This document shows positions 1-7,789 of a stretch of DNA of 9,780 nt, piece after piece (position 1 is the first letter of the stretch; every line of letters starts with the position of its first letter). The notes beneath the pieces are model-generated. The model had not been told where the DNA came from, did not search any database, and was given only the letters and a program-made list of their open reading frames with translations. The translations under genes and the position numbers were made by a program. The DNA lies in NCBI GenBank assembly GCA_003447785.1, contig DLYJ01000179.1, forward strand, positions 1 to 9,780. Direction: 5' to 3'. The DNA comes from Treponema sp. (GTDB lineage Bacteria > Spirochaetota > Spirochaetia > Treponematales > Treponemataceae).

Positions 1-909
1 TATGCAAAAGCTCTCGCTGTAGGTATGGGCGGTTCAAAAGCAGGTGTTCTTGAATCTTCATTCGTTGCAGAAGTTAAATCAGACCTTATGGGCGAACAGA
101 CAATTCTCTGTGGTATGCTCCAGGCAGGTACAATCGTTTGCTACGACAAAATGGTTTCAGAAGGAATCGCTCCAGAATATGCAACAAAACTCCTTATGCA
201 CGGCTGGAACGTAATTTCTGAAGCTCTGAAATGGGGCGGTATCACAAACATGATGGATCGTCTTTCTAACCCTGCAAAAATCAAGGCAAACGCTCTTTCA
301 AAAGAAATCAAAAAGCTCCTCGCTCCATTGTATCAGAAACACATGGACGACATCATTTCCGGAAAATTCTCATCAACAATGATGGAAGACTGGAAAGCAG
401 GAGACAAAGACCTCCTGGCATGGCGCGAAGAAACAGGCCGCCTTGCTTTTGAAAAAACAGAAGAATCTAAAGAAGAAATCACAGAACAGGAATACTTTGA
501 CAAAGGTATTTTGATGGTTGCTATGGTAAAAGCAGGCTGTGAACTTGCATTCGAAACAATGGTTGACGCTGGTATCAAACCTGAATCAGCATACTACGAA
601 TCACTTCACGAAGTTCCGCTCATCGCTAACCTCATCGACCGCAAACGCCTCTACGAAATGAACCGCGTTATTTCGGACACAGCTGAATACGGATGTTACC
701 TGTTCAGCCGCGTTGCAGCTCCAATGATGGCAAAAGATTTGATGCCGAAACTTACAACAGAAGTTATCGGAAAGGGTCTTTCAAACAAAGACACTTCAGT
801 TAACAACACTGAACTTGTAAACGTTAACGCAGAGATCCGCAACCACCCGATCGAAGTTGTTGGACGCAAACTCCGCGAATACATGACAGCTATGAAACCG
901 GTACTGTAA
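1..909 (+). CDS. ilvC: Ketol-acid reductoisomerase (class II), C-terminal part; 5' end outside the window
   Basis: The reading frame is open from base 1, and the first ATG at 25 is internal, so the true start lies upstream. The protein converts 2-acetolactate or 2-aceto-2-hydroxybutyrate to the dihydroxy acid using NADPH and Mg2+, the second step of valine/isoleucine synthesis, in the cytoplasm. It aligns closely by eye with the C-terminal knotted helical domains of the long E. coli-type enzyme. The equivalents of the metal ligands Asp217 and Glu221 fall in SDLMGEQ (codons 82-84 and 94-96). Those of Glu389 and Glu393 fall in YYESLHE (598-600 and 610-612), and Ser414 in ISDTAEYG (673-675). By comparison with E. 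coli numbering, about 190 residues (the NADPH-binding Rossmann domain) are missing to the left. It ends MKPVL, a sequence copied again downstream at 978. All catalytic residues visible here are intact. Confidence 0.97.
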   Translation, partial: YAKALAVGMGGSKAGVLESSFVAEVKSDLMGEQTILCGMLQAGTIVCYDKMVSEGIAPEYATKLLMHGWNVISEALKWGGITNMMDRLSNPAKIKANALSKEIKKLLAPLYQKHMDDIISGKFSSTMMEDWKAGDKDLLAWREETGRLAFEKTEESKEEITEQEYFDKGILMVAMVKAGCELAFETMVDAGIKPESAYYESLHEVPLIANLIDRKRLYEMNRVISDTAEYGCYLFSRVAAPMMAKDLMPKLTTEVIGKGLSNKDTSVNNTELVNVNAEIRNHPIEVVGRKLREYMTAMKPVL

Positions 910-921
910 GCTTACATGACG

Positions 922-943
922 CGAGTTTTCGTAAGAAAACTCG
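922..943. repeat. Perfect 9-bp stem-loop with GTAA loop
   Basis: CGAGTTTTC (922-930) pairs perfectly with GAAAACTCG (935-943) around a GTAA tetraloop, which in RNA is of the stable GNRA type. It lies 12 nt after the ilvC stop and has no T-run after it, so it is not a classical terminator. It may stabilise the 3' end of the ilvC mRNA or be part of a repeat element. Confidence 0.7.
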
Positions 944-945
944 TA

Positions 946-974
946 GACTTCCGGCTGTAAAGCAGGCGGAAGTC
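946..974. repeat. Stem-loop, 8 bp plus 3 bp with a G-G mismatch
   Basis: GACTTCCG (946-953) pairs with CGGAAGTC (967-974). After a G-G mismatch (954/966) the stem continues with CTG/CAG (955-957/963-965), leaving a TAAAG loop. It follows the previous hairpin by 2 nt, so the pair forms a tandem structured unit between the two copies of the ilvC tail. Confidence 0.65.
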
Positions 975-1012
975 GTTATGAAGCCGGTACTGTAGTCCGT
1001 TGATTACATAGT

Positions 1013-1044
1013 AAAAAAAACAGCCCGCAGGGGCTGTTTTTTTT
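1013..1044. terminator. Bidirectional intrinsic terminator between ilvC and the DMT transporter gene
   Basis: A perfect inverted repeat has eight A, then CAGCCC (1013-1026), loop GCAG, then GGGCTG and eight T (1031-1044). The A and T runs give a U-tract after the GC-rich stem on both strands. It sits between convergent genes, ending about 100 nt after ilvC and starting 9 nt beyond the stop codon of the - strand transporter. Confidence 0.92.
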
Positions 1045-1052
1045 GTCTGCAC

Positions 1053-1997
1053 TTATTCTTTCGGGGCTTTTCTGGGCCAGTTTACGATAAAAATTCCGAT
1101 ACAGACAAGGATGAGCGAAAGAACGGTTACAAGGCCGGTCTGGCTCTGCTCGTTAAGGAAGATGGCGCTCAAAATTACGCCGAAAAGCGGATTTGAAAAA
1201 CCAAAGATTACGACACGGCTTACATCATTGTGCTTTAACAAAAGTCCCCATAATGTATAGGCCACAGCGCTGATAAATACAAGATATGAGAGAAGAAGAA
1301 CCGACTGCCCTGTAAAGCCGCTGATTCTGCCGCCGAGCAGAAGTCCTGAAGCAATCATTACGGCTCCGCCAAAGATAAACTGCCAGCCGGATAGCATAAC
1401 CGTGTTTTCTTCCCTGCTAAAAAGTTTTACCATACAGCCGCTAAATCCATAGCACACACTGCTCAAAAAGATAAAGCCTTCACCGCCAAAAGTTACGTGA
1501 TAATCAACTGTCTTTCCTGTCACTGTTACAAGAACAACTCCGATAAAGCCGATTACACAGCCCAAGATTTTTGCCCAGGTAAGTTTTTCTTGTTTAAAAA
1601 GAAGGGCCGCAATCAAAAGAGAAGCAAAGACATTTGTCGCAAGAATTACGGACGACTTTACGCCGGGACACTTTGTAAGCCCGCCGTAAAAGAAAAAATA
1701 CTGCAGCACGGTCTGAACCATTCCCAGAGCCAGAACCTTGCGCCATGCCCCGGAAGTTTTTGGAACAAGCACCTGTTTTTGAATAATTGAACCAAAAAGC
1801 GCCGTAAAAATTCCCGCAAAAAAGAAACGTATGCCTGCAAACAGAATTACGCTGGGAGTATCATTGCCTGTAATGGAAAATAATCTGTAACCCGTTTTAA
1901 TCGCAGGTGTCGCACTACCCCACAAAAAACAGCATAAGGTTGCGCCGAGACAAACCACCGGCAGATAGCTTAAAAAATGTTTTTTCCGGGATTCCAT
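1053..1997 (-). CDS. EamA/DMT-family transporter (10-TM drug/metabolite transporter)
   Basis: This 314-residue integral membrane protein has about ten hydrophobic helices arranged as two EamA repeats. The first repeat runs from GATLCCFLWGSATPAIK (residues 18-34) to the LFKQEKLTWAKILGCVIGF region. The second ends with FLNEQSQTGLVTVLSLILVC near the C-terminus. Each repeat has the acidic residue before the last helix (KQEK, LNEQ) that is typical of the family. EamA proteins export amino acids, nucleotide-related metabolites or drugs; the substrate cannot be read from sequence. The start codon lies 2 nt after the stop of the upstream small gene. AGGAG is placed about 7 nt before the ATG, inside the end of that gene, which suggests translational coupling. 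It is the last gene of the - strand operon and is followed by the bidirectional terminator. Length is usual for the family. Confidence 0.9.
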   Translation of the reverse strand: MESRKKHFLSYLPVVCLGATLCCFLWGSATPAIKTGYRLFSITGNDTPSVILFAGIRFFFAGIFTALFGSIIQKQVLVPKTSGAWRKVLALGMVQTVLQYFFFYGGLTKCPGVKSSVILATNVFASLLIAALLFKQEKLTWAKILGCVIGFIGVVLVTVTGKTVDYHVTFGGEGFIFLSSVCYGFSGCMVKLFSREENTVMLSGWQFIFGGAVMIASGLLLGGRISGFTGQSVLLLSYLVFISAVAYTLWGLLLKHNDVSRVVIFGFSNPLFGVILSAIFLNEQSQTGLVTVLSLILVCIGIFIVNWPRKAPKE

Positions 1998-1999
1998 TC

Positions 2000-2308
2000 C
2001 TATTCTCCTGTAAAGTTTCCTTTTATGATTCTCGGGCCGTCATTTTTAGAAGAGCCGTCTGAAGAAGCATATGCACCACCGGAAGCGGCTGCCTGGGCAT
2101 CTTCTTTATAGCGTGTTTTAACTGTCATTTCGCTTTTAATTTTATCCAGGGCCGGATTAAAAACACGGAGAATGCTTTCCATTACGGTCAGGATTTCATC
2201 GTCAGCGTCCGGGCATTCAATAAGTTTTTCGTACGACTGATAAATTTCAATATAAGCGTGATTCAGCTTTGTGTAATCTGAATTATAAACTTCAACCTTA
2301 TTCATCAT
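2000..2308 (-). CDS. Small helical protein of unknown function
   Basis: A 102-residue protein that I do not recognise. Residues 1-65 are predicted from composition to be mostly amphipathic helix, with an acidic patch (CPDADDEI). Residues 72-102 are low complexity, rich in Ala, Gly and Ser, and end in a basic/hydrophobic stretch (PRIIKGNF). There is no signal peptide or membrane helix, so it is probably cytoplasmic. It begins with two consecutive ATG codons; the strong AGGAGG lies only 1 nt from the first and 4 nt from the second, so translation may begin at the second (2305). It sits between the patatin gene (36 nt upstream) and the transporter gene (2 nt downstream), so it is very likely expressed with them. 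Location in a tight operon and a good ribosome binding site support a real gene. Confidence 0.8.
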   Translation of the reverse strand: MMNKVEVYNSDYTKLNHAYIEIYQSYEKLIECPDADDEILTVMESILRVFNPALDKIKSEMTVKTRYKEDAQAAASGGAYASSDGSSKNDGPRIIKGNFTGE

Positions 2309-2344
2309 GCCTCCTGTACCGGCCTCAGCCAGTTGTATTTATCT

Positions 2345-3193
2345 CTAATCTGCAAGAAAAGCCCTTACTGTATCAAGTTTTTCCAGCGCAGCACGGCGCC
2401 CTTCCTGATAGCAGCGTTCAAGTTCGTCGGGATTTTTTTCAAGGCGGCCAATTCCCAGACTCTCAGCCGGTTGAATTACAATCACCTCTCCGCTCAGAGC
2501 TTTTTGATTTACATATTTTGTCTCTTCGTTATAAACAATGTGCCGTTCTTCCATTGCCTTGAGCAGCTTGGGATATTTACCTAGAAAAAGCTTCATCAAA
2601 CCAATCATTTTATTCGGCTTTTTTACAAAGTCCTTAGGCTGAGTCAAAACAACCACATTCTTATTATAACCCATGTTTTCAAAGGCTTTTAAAGGAATTG
2701 AATCCGTCATTCCGCCGTCAAGGAGTTTGTAACCGTCAACTTCGACCACTCTTGAACACAACGGCATACTTGCGCTCGCTTGCATCCACTTCATTTCTGA
2801 GCCGCGGCAATTCTTTAATTCCTTATAAACCGGCTCCCCTGTAAGACAGTCACTTGCCACTACATAGAACTTAATCGGGTTCTTTGCAAAAACTTCGTAG
2901 TCAAAGGGATCAAGTTCGTTTGGCAGAACGTTGTAGCAGAAATCCACGTTAAACAAATCACCGGTTCTAATCAGGGAAGAAATTGAACAGTATCTTCTGT
3001 CCTTCATAAAACGCTTGTTGTACCGGAGGGCGCGCCCTGGCTGAGCTGATTTTATGTTACAGCCAAAGGTTGCCCCGGCACTTACACCAATCGCTCCGTC
3101 AAAGGTAATTCCGTTATCCATAAAAACATCGATTACACCCGCAGTAAACATACCGCGCATGGCACCGCCTTCCATTACAAGACCTTTCATCAT
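2345..3193 (-). CDS. Patatin-like phospholipase (YjjU/RssA-type serine acyl hydrolase)
   Basis: This 282-residue cytoplasmic patatin-family lipid acyl hydrolase has all catalytic elements. The glycine-rich oxyanion loop is EGGAMRG (residues 8-14), the nucleophile is Ser38 in GVSAG (36-40), and the catalytic Asp159 is in DGG (159-161), giving the Ser-Asp dyad. The family cleaves acyl esters of phospholipids or related lipids. The compact single-domain form without a C-terminal membrane domain is common in bacteria, where physiological substrates are mostly unknown. There is no signal peptide. Two adjacent ATG codons occur at the start. AGGGGAG lies about 2 nt from the first and 5 nt from the second, so the second ATG (3190) may be used. 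It follows the MATE gene by 30 nt and precedes the small helical protein by 36 nt, as part of one operon. Confidence 0.92.
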   Translation of the reverse strand: MMKGLVMEGGAMRGMFTAGVIDVFMDNGITFDGAIGVSAGATFGCNIKSAQPGRALRYNKRFMKDRRYCSISSLIRTGDLFNVDFCYNVLPNELDPFDYEVFAKNPIKFYVVASDCLTGEPVYKELKNCRGSEMKWMQASASMPLCSRVVEVDGYKLLDGGMTDSIPLKAFENMGYNKNVVVLTQPKDFVKKPNKMIGLMKLFLGKYPKLLKAMEERHIVYNEETKYVNQKALSGEVIVIQPAESLGIGRLEKNPDELERCYQEGRRAALEKLDTVRAFLAD

Positions 3194-3223
3194 TTCTCCC
3201 CTAAAATCTTTCTTAAATTATAG

Positions 3224-4594
3224 TTACTTAGTCCAGGATTTTCCACCAAGACGCAGTAAAAATAGTATTCCTCTAACACAAAGTTCAAAACTCATTGCAA
3301 ACCAAACGCCTTCAAGTCCGTAGCGCCCTCTTAAAAATAACGCAAGTGGAATTCGAATCATCCACATAGAAAAGAATTTTATGCAGCTGGGAACAAGAGT
3401 GTCGCCCGTACCGGCCAGTGCGCCGCTTGCAACAAGGCTTGCCCCGTAAAATGGTTCGCTGAATGCCTCAATCATAAGGACAGCCGCTCCAAGTTCAATA
3501 ATGGCAGGATCCGGGCTTATAAAACCAATCATCTGACGGGCAAAAACAAACATCAGGGCGCCGGTAATAATCTGGAGCGTAATACCCACGGATGTGGTGA
3601 GCCAGCCGAGATGCCAGGTAAGTTTTTTCTGACCGCTTCCATAGCACTGGCCTGTTATCGTAGTTGCGGCCGAACTCAAACCGTAGGCAGGCATGTAGCA
3701 CAGACTTTCGGCAGTAATCGCAAATGAATTGGCCGACAGTGCAAGTTCCCCCAGAGGACTTACAATCTTAGTGAATGCAACCTGGCCTCCGCTCATAATC
3801 ATCTGTTCAAACGCAACAGGAAGGCCAATCTTGAATGCCTTAAAAAGATAAGCCCTGTCCCGTGCCATCTTTCCGACGTATTTTAGGGCAAGAAGATCGC
3901 TCTTAAAAAGAAGGTAGAACAATAGCAGGACAGTCGTAATAAGGCGTGCAAGCAGTGTCGCAATTGCCGCACCCTTTACACCCATGTTAAAAACGTAAAT
4001 AAAAAGGTAATTGAAAGCCACATTCAGCACGCCCATCAGAATCTGAACAATGCTGGGAAAGCGCATATTCCCCGAACACTGCAGCATTCCAGTCGCAAGG
4101 CTGTTGAATTGAATTACGGGAAGACTCAGGGCAAAGATAAAAAAATACAGAAAGGCGTCGCGGTAAATCAAATCCCCGGCCCCAAGCCAGCGCGGAACAA
4201 ATGGACTGATTCCAAGGATTATGCCAGTAAAAATTACTGTAAAAATTGAATTAACGGCAAAGGCAAGCTTCATCAGAGAGTGGGCTTCATCATTTTTTTT
4301 TGCGCCAATCAGATGAGCCGTCTGTACAGTAAAACCGACCACACAAGAGTAAGAAAGACCCCAGATAAGCCACGTTGACGAACTGACGATTCCAATAGCG
4401 GCCCCTTCCAGCTGGCCGAGGTGTCCCACCATGGAAGCATCGATATAACTCATTGCAATGGAACTTAACTGGGCAAGAACGGCCGGAAGACTCAAACTGA
4501 ATATGAGCATCAGCTGGTCATAAAGAGACAGTCTGTCGCCGTCGCGCATGCGCTGAAGAAGAACTGCGTGTCTTGATGCAGAAGGATTAGCCAT
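3224..4594 (-). CDS. MATE-family multidrug/metabolite efflux protein
   Basis: A 456-residue membrane protein with about 12 hydrophobic helices in two homologous MatE halves. It has the characteristic early segment with LSLPAVLAQ and SYIDASMVGHLG, and the loop following QTAHLIGAKK. MATE proteins export cationic drugs or metabolites in exchange for Na+ or H+; the substrate is not evident. I chose the ATG at 4594. A TTG five codons earlier (4609) lies in the T-run of the preceding terminator, and a later ATG at 4549 also lacks a ribosome binding site. No Shine-Dalgarno sequence precedes any of the three, which is unusual beside its neighbours. The gene comes after the terminator of the LolA-like gene and heads the patatin, small protein and DMT operon. 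Length matches the family. Confidence 0.93.
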   Translation of the reverse strand: MANPSASRHAVLLQRMRDGDRLSLYDQLMLIFSLSLPAVLAQLSSIAMSYIDASMVGHLGQLEGAAIGIVSSSTWLIWGLSYSCVVGFTVQTAHLIGAKKNDEAHSLMKLAFAVNSIFTVIFTGIILGISPFVPRWLGAGDLIYRDAFLYFFIFALSLPVIQFNSLATGMLQCSGNMRFPSIVQILMGVLNVAFNYLFIYVFNMGVKGAAIATLLARLITTVLLLFYLLFKSDLLALKYVGKMARDRAYLFKAFKIGLPVAFEQMIMSGGQVAFTKIVSPLGELALSANSFAITAESLCYMPAYGLSSAATTITGQCYGSGQKKLTWHLGWLTTSVGITLQIITGALMFVFARQMIGFISPDPAIIELGAAVLMIEAFSEPFYGASLVASGALAGTGDTLVPSCIKFFSMWMIRIPLALFLRGRYGLEGVWFAMSFELCVRGILFLLRLGGKSWTK

Positions 4595-4600
4595 ACATAT

Positions 4601-4629
4601 AATATACAAAAAAAGCCCCGTACCGCAAA
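4601..4629 (-). promoter_or_regulatory. Candidate promoter for the MATE operon, overlapping a terminator
   Basis: On the - strand, TTGCGG (4629-4624), a 16-nt spacer and TATATT (4606-4601) resemble a sigma-70 promoter, with 3 of 6 and 5 of 6 matches. A start about 7 nt downstream would fall at or next to the ATG at 4594. That would give a leaderless mRNA and explain the missing ribosome binding site. The -35 match is weak, and read-through of the upstream terminator is an alternative. Confidence 0.3.
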
Positions 4630-4640
4630 GTACAGGGCTT
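4608..4640 (-). terminator. Intrinsic terminator after the LolA-like gene
   Basis: On the - strand, AAGCCC (4640-4635), a mismatch and GTAC (4633-4630) pair across a 6-nt loop with GTAC and GGGCTT (down to 4613), followed by a T-run (opposite the A-run at 4608-4614). It ends transcription of the LolA-like gene just before the MATE gene and isolates the two transcription units. Confidence 0.85.
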
Positions 4641-4664
4641 ATTCTTCAATTTGAAAAAAAACGA

Positions 4665-5486
4665 TTAGTTTACTTTACCTGTTGAAAGGAACTGCTGTGT
4701 AAAGTAAGCCGGGCTGATTTTTTTGTCGAATGTAAAGTCTTTAACAAAAACGTGAGTCTGGCGGCCAGTTTCTTCGTTAACTACATTTACAGAGCGGCGG
4801 AGCTGATAAAGTTCTTCTCCCTGAACCGGTTCGGCTTTTTCGATTACCATTGTCTTAACATGTTTTCCTGCCTTATTGAAGTTTTCGTACTTAACAGGAA
4901 GGTAAGTTGCTTTATCAACATAAACCATGCGGTATGCATATTCAACATCGCGGGCCTTAGACTTAATCGGTGTTTCCTTTAATTTCCAGCAGTTGTAAGT
5001 TACAGTACCGTAAGCCTTGCTTTTAACGGTTACTGTTTCATTTTCAGAAATCATTTCGTGTGTGTCTTCGCCGACTTTACGGGTAGACATGTCGTTGTAT
5101 GTAAGTTCAGTACCAACGAATGATTTTGAACGTTCACCTGTACCAAGGCGGCGTGTAGTTCTCAAAGAAGGCTGATAAACCCATTTATCATCATCTTTGT
5201 TTGTTTTTTCACACTGAAGAATACGAGTGTCGCGGTAAGCGGCTGGAGCGGTGAATACGAATACGGCGTTTTTAAGACCGTTTTCGCCACCACCATATTC
5301 TTTGATGATTCTCTGTTCTGATTTTCCATTCTTTTCGATTACATCAAGGACCAATGTAGCAAAACTGTAGTCAGGTACTGGGAGTTCAAGCATTGTTTTT
5401 GCAATAGTAGCAGCATCTTCAGCGAAAAGGATTGAAGCAGCAAGCATGGCACCAACCGTAGCCAGAATTTTTTTTGTAAGTTTCAT
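4665..5486 (-). CDS. LolA-like periplasmic protein (outer membrane lipoprotein-sorting family)
   Basis: A 273-residue exported protein. Residues 1-22 form a Sec signal peptide (KK near the N-terminus, a hydrophobic core and LFA before the likely cleavage at Glu23). The mature part matches the family annotated as outer membrane lipoprotein-sorting protein, related to LolA/LolB, with a predicted beta-rich lipid-binding fold. Family signposts are WVYQPSLRTTRR (residues 102-113), the following KSFVGTELTYNDM segment (121-133), and VYVDKATYLPVKYENF (188-203). In many bacteria such genes sit beside an MMPL/RND exporter; here none is adjacent. Its likely role is binding or carrying a lipid or lipoprotein across the periplasm, but this is inferred from family only. 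The start is set by GGAGG 10 nt before the ATG. It has its own promoter and terminator, so it is monocistronic. Confidence 0.88.
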   Translation of the reverse strand: MKLTKKILATVGAMLAASILFAEDAATIAKTMLELPVPDYSFATLVLDVIEKNGKSEQRIIKEYGGGENGLKNAVFVFTAPAAYRDTRILQCEKTNKDDDKWVYQPSLRTTRRLGTGERSKSFVGTELTYNDMSTRKVGEDTHEMISENETVTVKSKAYGTVTYNCWKLKETPIKSKARDVEYAYRMVYVDKATYLPVKYENFNKAGKHVKTMVIEKAEPVQGEELYQLRRSVNVVNEETGRQTHVFVKDFTFDKKISPAYFTQQFLSTGKVN

Positions 5487-5532
5487 AAGAATTCGTCCTC
5501 CAAAACTTTAAAATATAAAAATAACTTCAACT

Positions 5533-5541
5533 ATTATAACA
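5533..5541 (-). promoter_or_regulatory. Extended -10 promoter of the LolA-like gene
   Basis: On the - strand TGTTATAAT is an extended -10 (TGn plus a perfect TATAAT at 5538-5533). No good -35 is seen at 17 nt, which fits an extended -10 promoter. The start codon is about 40 nt further on, with GGAGG at 5501-5497. Confidence 0.65.
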
Positions 5542-5611
5542 CGGTTTTAGATAAATAAAAGAAATATTAGATTTTTTAAGTTCGAATTCTGTTTTTCCCT
5601 TTAAAAAAAAT

Positions 5612-5640
5612 CTGTTAATTTCCAAATAATATGTTATAAT
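5612..5640 (+). promoter_or_regulatory. Promoter of the chemoreceptor gene
   Basis: CTGTTA (5612-5617, 3 of 6 of the -35 consensus), a 17-nt spacer and a perfect TATAAT (5635-5640) preceded by TG make an extended -10 identical to that of the divergent LolA-like gene. An AGGAG at 5670-5674 lies 6 nt before the ATG at 5681. Confidence 0.7.
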
Positions 5641-5680
5641 GGAGATTATAGTTCTATTACACAATAATTAGGAGTGCTTT

Positions 5681-7771
5681 ATGTCAGAACATTCTAATGA
5701 CGAGTCACGATTGAATTCAATTGCCGTACGAATCATCATCGGTATCATGGCATTAACTACGGTTCTTTTAATCGGACTTGGAGCCTTGATTTATCATTCC
5801 GTAAAAACTACTATCGAAGAACAGTTTACTGACCGACTTTCCAGTACAATGCACTTAATGGATCAGACACTGTATGCTTATCTCACCGGAATCGAAAAGG
5901 AACTGAATCTCCTCCAGAACGGAGGAAATATCGATCCTGACACAATCGCTGACATTTCAGAAAAACTTGTAAACAGTAACGAGCATTTTATCAGTGCAGG
6001 TGTTGTTTACGCTGACCAGTCAATCAGCTGCTTCCCGGAAGGAAACATCACGGAAGCCGATACAGAAAACTGGTACCCGGATGCAGAAAGCTATGGGGGG
6101 CTTCCATATTTTTCTACAATCTATGAAAAACCGGACGGAAAAATCGTAATGGCAGGTTCCCTTCTTCTGACAGATGGAGATGAAGAACTGGGCGTTGCGG
6201 TAATTGAATTCGATATTACCTCTTTCATTGTTGTATTTGGTGACGAAACTGCAATGGGTGACATTGCCTTTATCATGATTGACAGAAATGGTAACGTAAT
6301 CCTCAATCCGTTTGATACCCAGGTTTCATTTAAATCAGCAAACGAAATGGGAATTGAAGCTCTTGAATCTTACAGCCCTGGTACCTACGGAATTTCCCGC
6401 GAAAGAGTTACAATCGGTACCCGCAAAAATGAAGATACAGAAATCCGTATTCTTCCATCGGAAAGTGACCTTTATGAAGCAGACTATGCAATTCTGATTC
6501 CACACAGACTTACAGAAGCCGCATCCAACGCTGTTCTCAAGATTATCATCGTGGGAATTCTTGCCGCATTCGTTCTTTCAGCAATCATTTCGTTCTTCCT
6601 GGCACGTTCCATTACAAAAACACTCAAGCACGTTACAGGAATCCTTAAGAATATTTCACAGGGTGACGGTGACCTTACAGTTGAAATTCCGGTTGCATCA
6701 AAGGATGAACTTGGACGTCTTTCGGGTTACTTTAACCTCACAATCAAAAAGATTGCCAATGCAATGGCTTCGATTATCAGCCAGACTTCAAACATGAAGG
6801 AACAGTCAGAACTTTTGAGTTCAAACATGAACTCATCAGCATCTGCCATCGAAGAAATCAACCAGAACGTAAACTCTATCGCCGAACAGATTAAGACACA
6901 GACGGAAGGTGTTCACCAAACAAATGCCAGCGTAGAAGAAATCGCCCACAACATCGAAAAATTGAACCATAACATTCAGATTCAGGCAGAAAGCGTTTCT
7001 CAGTCTTCTTCTTCAATCGAACAGATGGTTGCAAACATCAACTCAGTAACTGAAATCCTCGACAAAAACTCAGACAATGTTCGTAAGCTTTCAGAATCTG
7101 CAGAAAACGGCCGGGCAGTTGTTGTTAAGTCAGTAGAAATGACAAATAAATTTGCCGAAGAATCAGCCGCCCTGATTGAAACTTCAGCAATCATCCGTAA
7201 CATTGCGAACCAGACAAACATGCTCGCCATGAACGCCGCAATCGAAGCAGCCCACGCAGGAACAGCCGGTGCGGGATTTGCCGTAGTTGCCGACGAAATC
7301 CGTAAGCTTGCCGAAGACTCTAACAAACAGGGTAAAAAGATTAATGATATCATGAAGTACCTCCGCGAAATGATCGTAGAAATGAACGAAGGTGCACTTG
7401 AAACACAGAAACAGTTCGATATCATTTTTGAACACACACAGACTGTTGAACGTCAGGAAAATGTTATCAAGAGCGCAATGGATGAACAGAGCGCCGGTAG
7501 TAAACAGAGTCTTGAAGCAATTCATCAGATCAACGATGTTACCCGGGATGTCAGAAGCAGTGCCGAAGTCATGGAACAGGGCTCTAACCGCATCATCGAC
7601 GAAATGAGCAAACTTTCAGAAGTTACAAACCAGATTAGCGTTGCAATGTCTGAGATTTCTAAAGGTATCGGAGAACTCAACACTTCAATGCAGTTAATCA
7701 ATACACTTTCACAGGATTCAAGAGACAGCGTTCACAACGTTGTAGGCGAACTTGGAAAGTTCAAAGTTTAA
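5681..7771 (+). CDS. Methyl-accepting chemotaxis protein with periplasmic dCache-type sensor
   Basis: A 696-residue inner membrane chemoreceptor that signals to CheA/CheW. Domains in order are TM1 (about 17-39), a periplasmic ligand domain (about 40-285), TM2 (about 287-307), HAMP (about 308-360, containing [10 protein letters not shown] and GDGDLTVEI), and a long cytoplasmic coiled coil. The signalling tip at about 505-545 reads [16 protein letters not shown] and continues into the [13 protein letters not shown] region. The sensor domain has size and motifs of a double Cache domain (NWYPDA at 130-135, PYFS, and a second-lobe beta pattern). Its ligand is unknown. The C-terminus (GELGKFKV) lacks an NWETF-type CheR/CheB tether. 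The tip departs from the common pattern: HAGTAGAG stands where RAGE plus GxG is usual. AGGAG 6 nt upstream supports the start. The AlkD-family gene follows after 18 nt and is probably cotranscribed. Confidence 0.95.
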   Translation: MSEHSNDESRLNSIAVRIIIGIMALTTVLLIGLGALIYHSVKTTIEEQFTDRLSSTMHLMDQTLYAYLTGIEKELNLLQNGGNIDPDTIADISEKLVNSNEHFISAGVVYADQSISCFPEGNITEADTENWYPDAESYGGLPYFSTIYEKPDGKIVMAGSLLLTDGDEELGVAVIEFDITSFIVVFGDETAMGDIAFIMIDRNGNVILNPFDTQVSFKSANEMGIEALESYSPGTYGISRERVTIGTRKNEDTEIRILPSESDLYEADYAILIPHRLTEAASNAVLKIIIVGILAAFVLSAIISFFLARSITKTLKHVTGILKNISQGDGDLTVEIPVASKDELGRLSGYFNLTIKKIANAMASIISQTSNMKEQSELLSSNMNSSASAIEEINQNVNSIAEQIKTQTEGVHQTNASVEEIAHNIEKLNHNIQIQAESVSQSSSSIEQMVANINSVTEILDKNSDNVRKLSESAENGRAVVVKSVEMTNKFAEESAALIETSAIIRNIANQTNMLAMNAAIEAAHAGTAGAGFAVVADEIRKLAEDSNKQGKKINDIMKYLREMIVEMNEGALETQKQFDIIFEHTQTVERQENVIKSAMDEQSAGSKQSLEAIHQINDVTRDVRSSAEVMEQGSNRIIDEMSKLSEVTNQISVAMSEISKGIGELNTSMQLINTLSQDSRDSVHNVVGELGKFKV

Positions 7772-7789
7772 TAAAACTAAAAAAAAGAC

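Larger units (their letters stand above)
892..995 (+). repeat. Direct repeat of the ilvC 3' end flanking two hairpins
   Basis: The last 18 bases of ilvC (892-909, ATGAAACCGGTACTGTAA) recur at 978-995 as ATGAAGCCGGTACTGTAG, with 16 of 18 identical and the same five codons (MKPVL) and a stop. The unit spacing is 86 bp. Both copies are also followed shortly after by TTACAT. The segment between holds two stem-loops (922-943 and 946-974). The pattern could come from a tandem duplication that has since diverged, or from insertion of a small hairpin element with a target duplication. The second copy has no ribosome binding site and is not a gene. Confidence 0.75.

Noticed and set aside
978..995. Second MKPVL-stop at the repeat as a small gene
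   Set aside because: It has no ribosome binding site and only five codons; it is a copy of the ilvC tail, not an expressed ORF.
1497..1790. A 97-codon + strand frame inside the DMT transporter gene
   Set aside because: It overlaps a well-supported transporter on the other strand and has no initiation signals or domain features.
7000..7525. Long - strand frames opposite the chemoreceptor
   Set aside because: They are antisense shadows of the repetitive coiled-coil codons, without ribosome binding sites or family resemblance.
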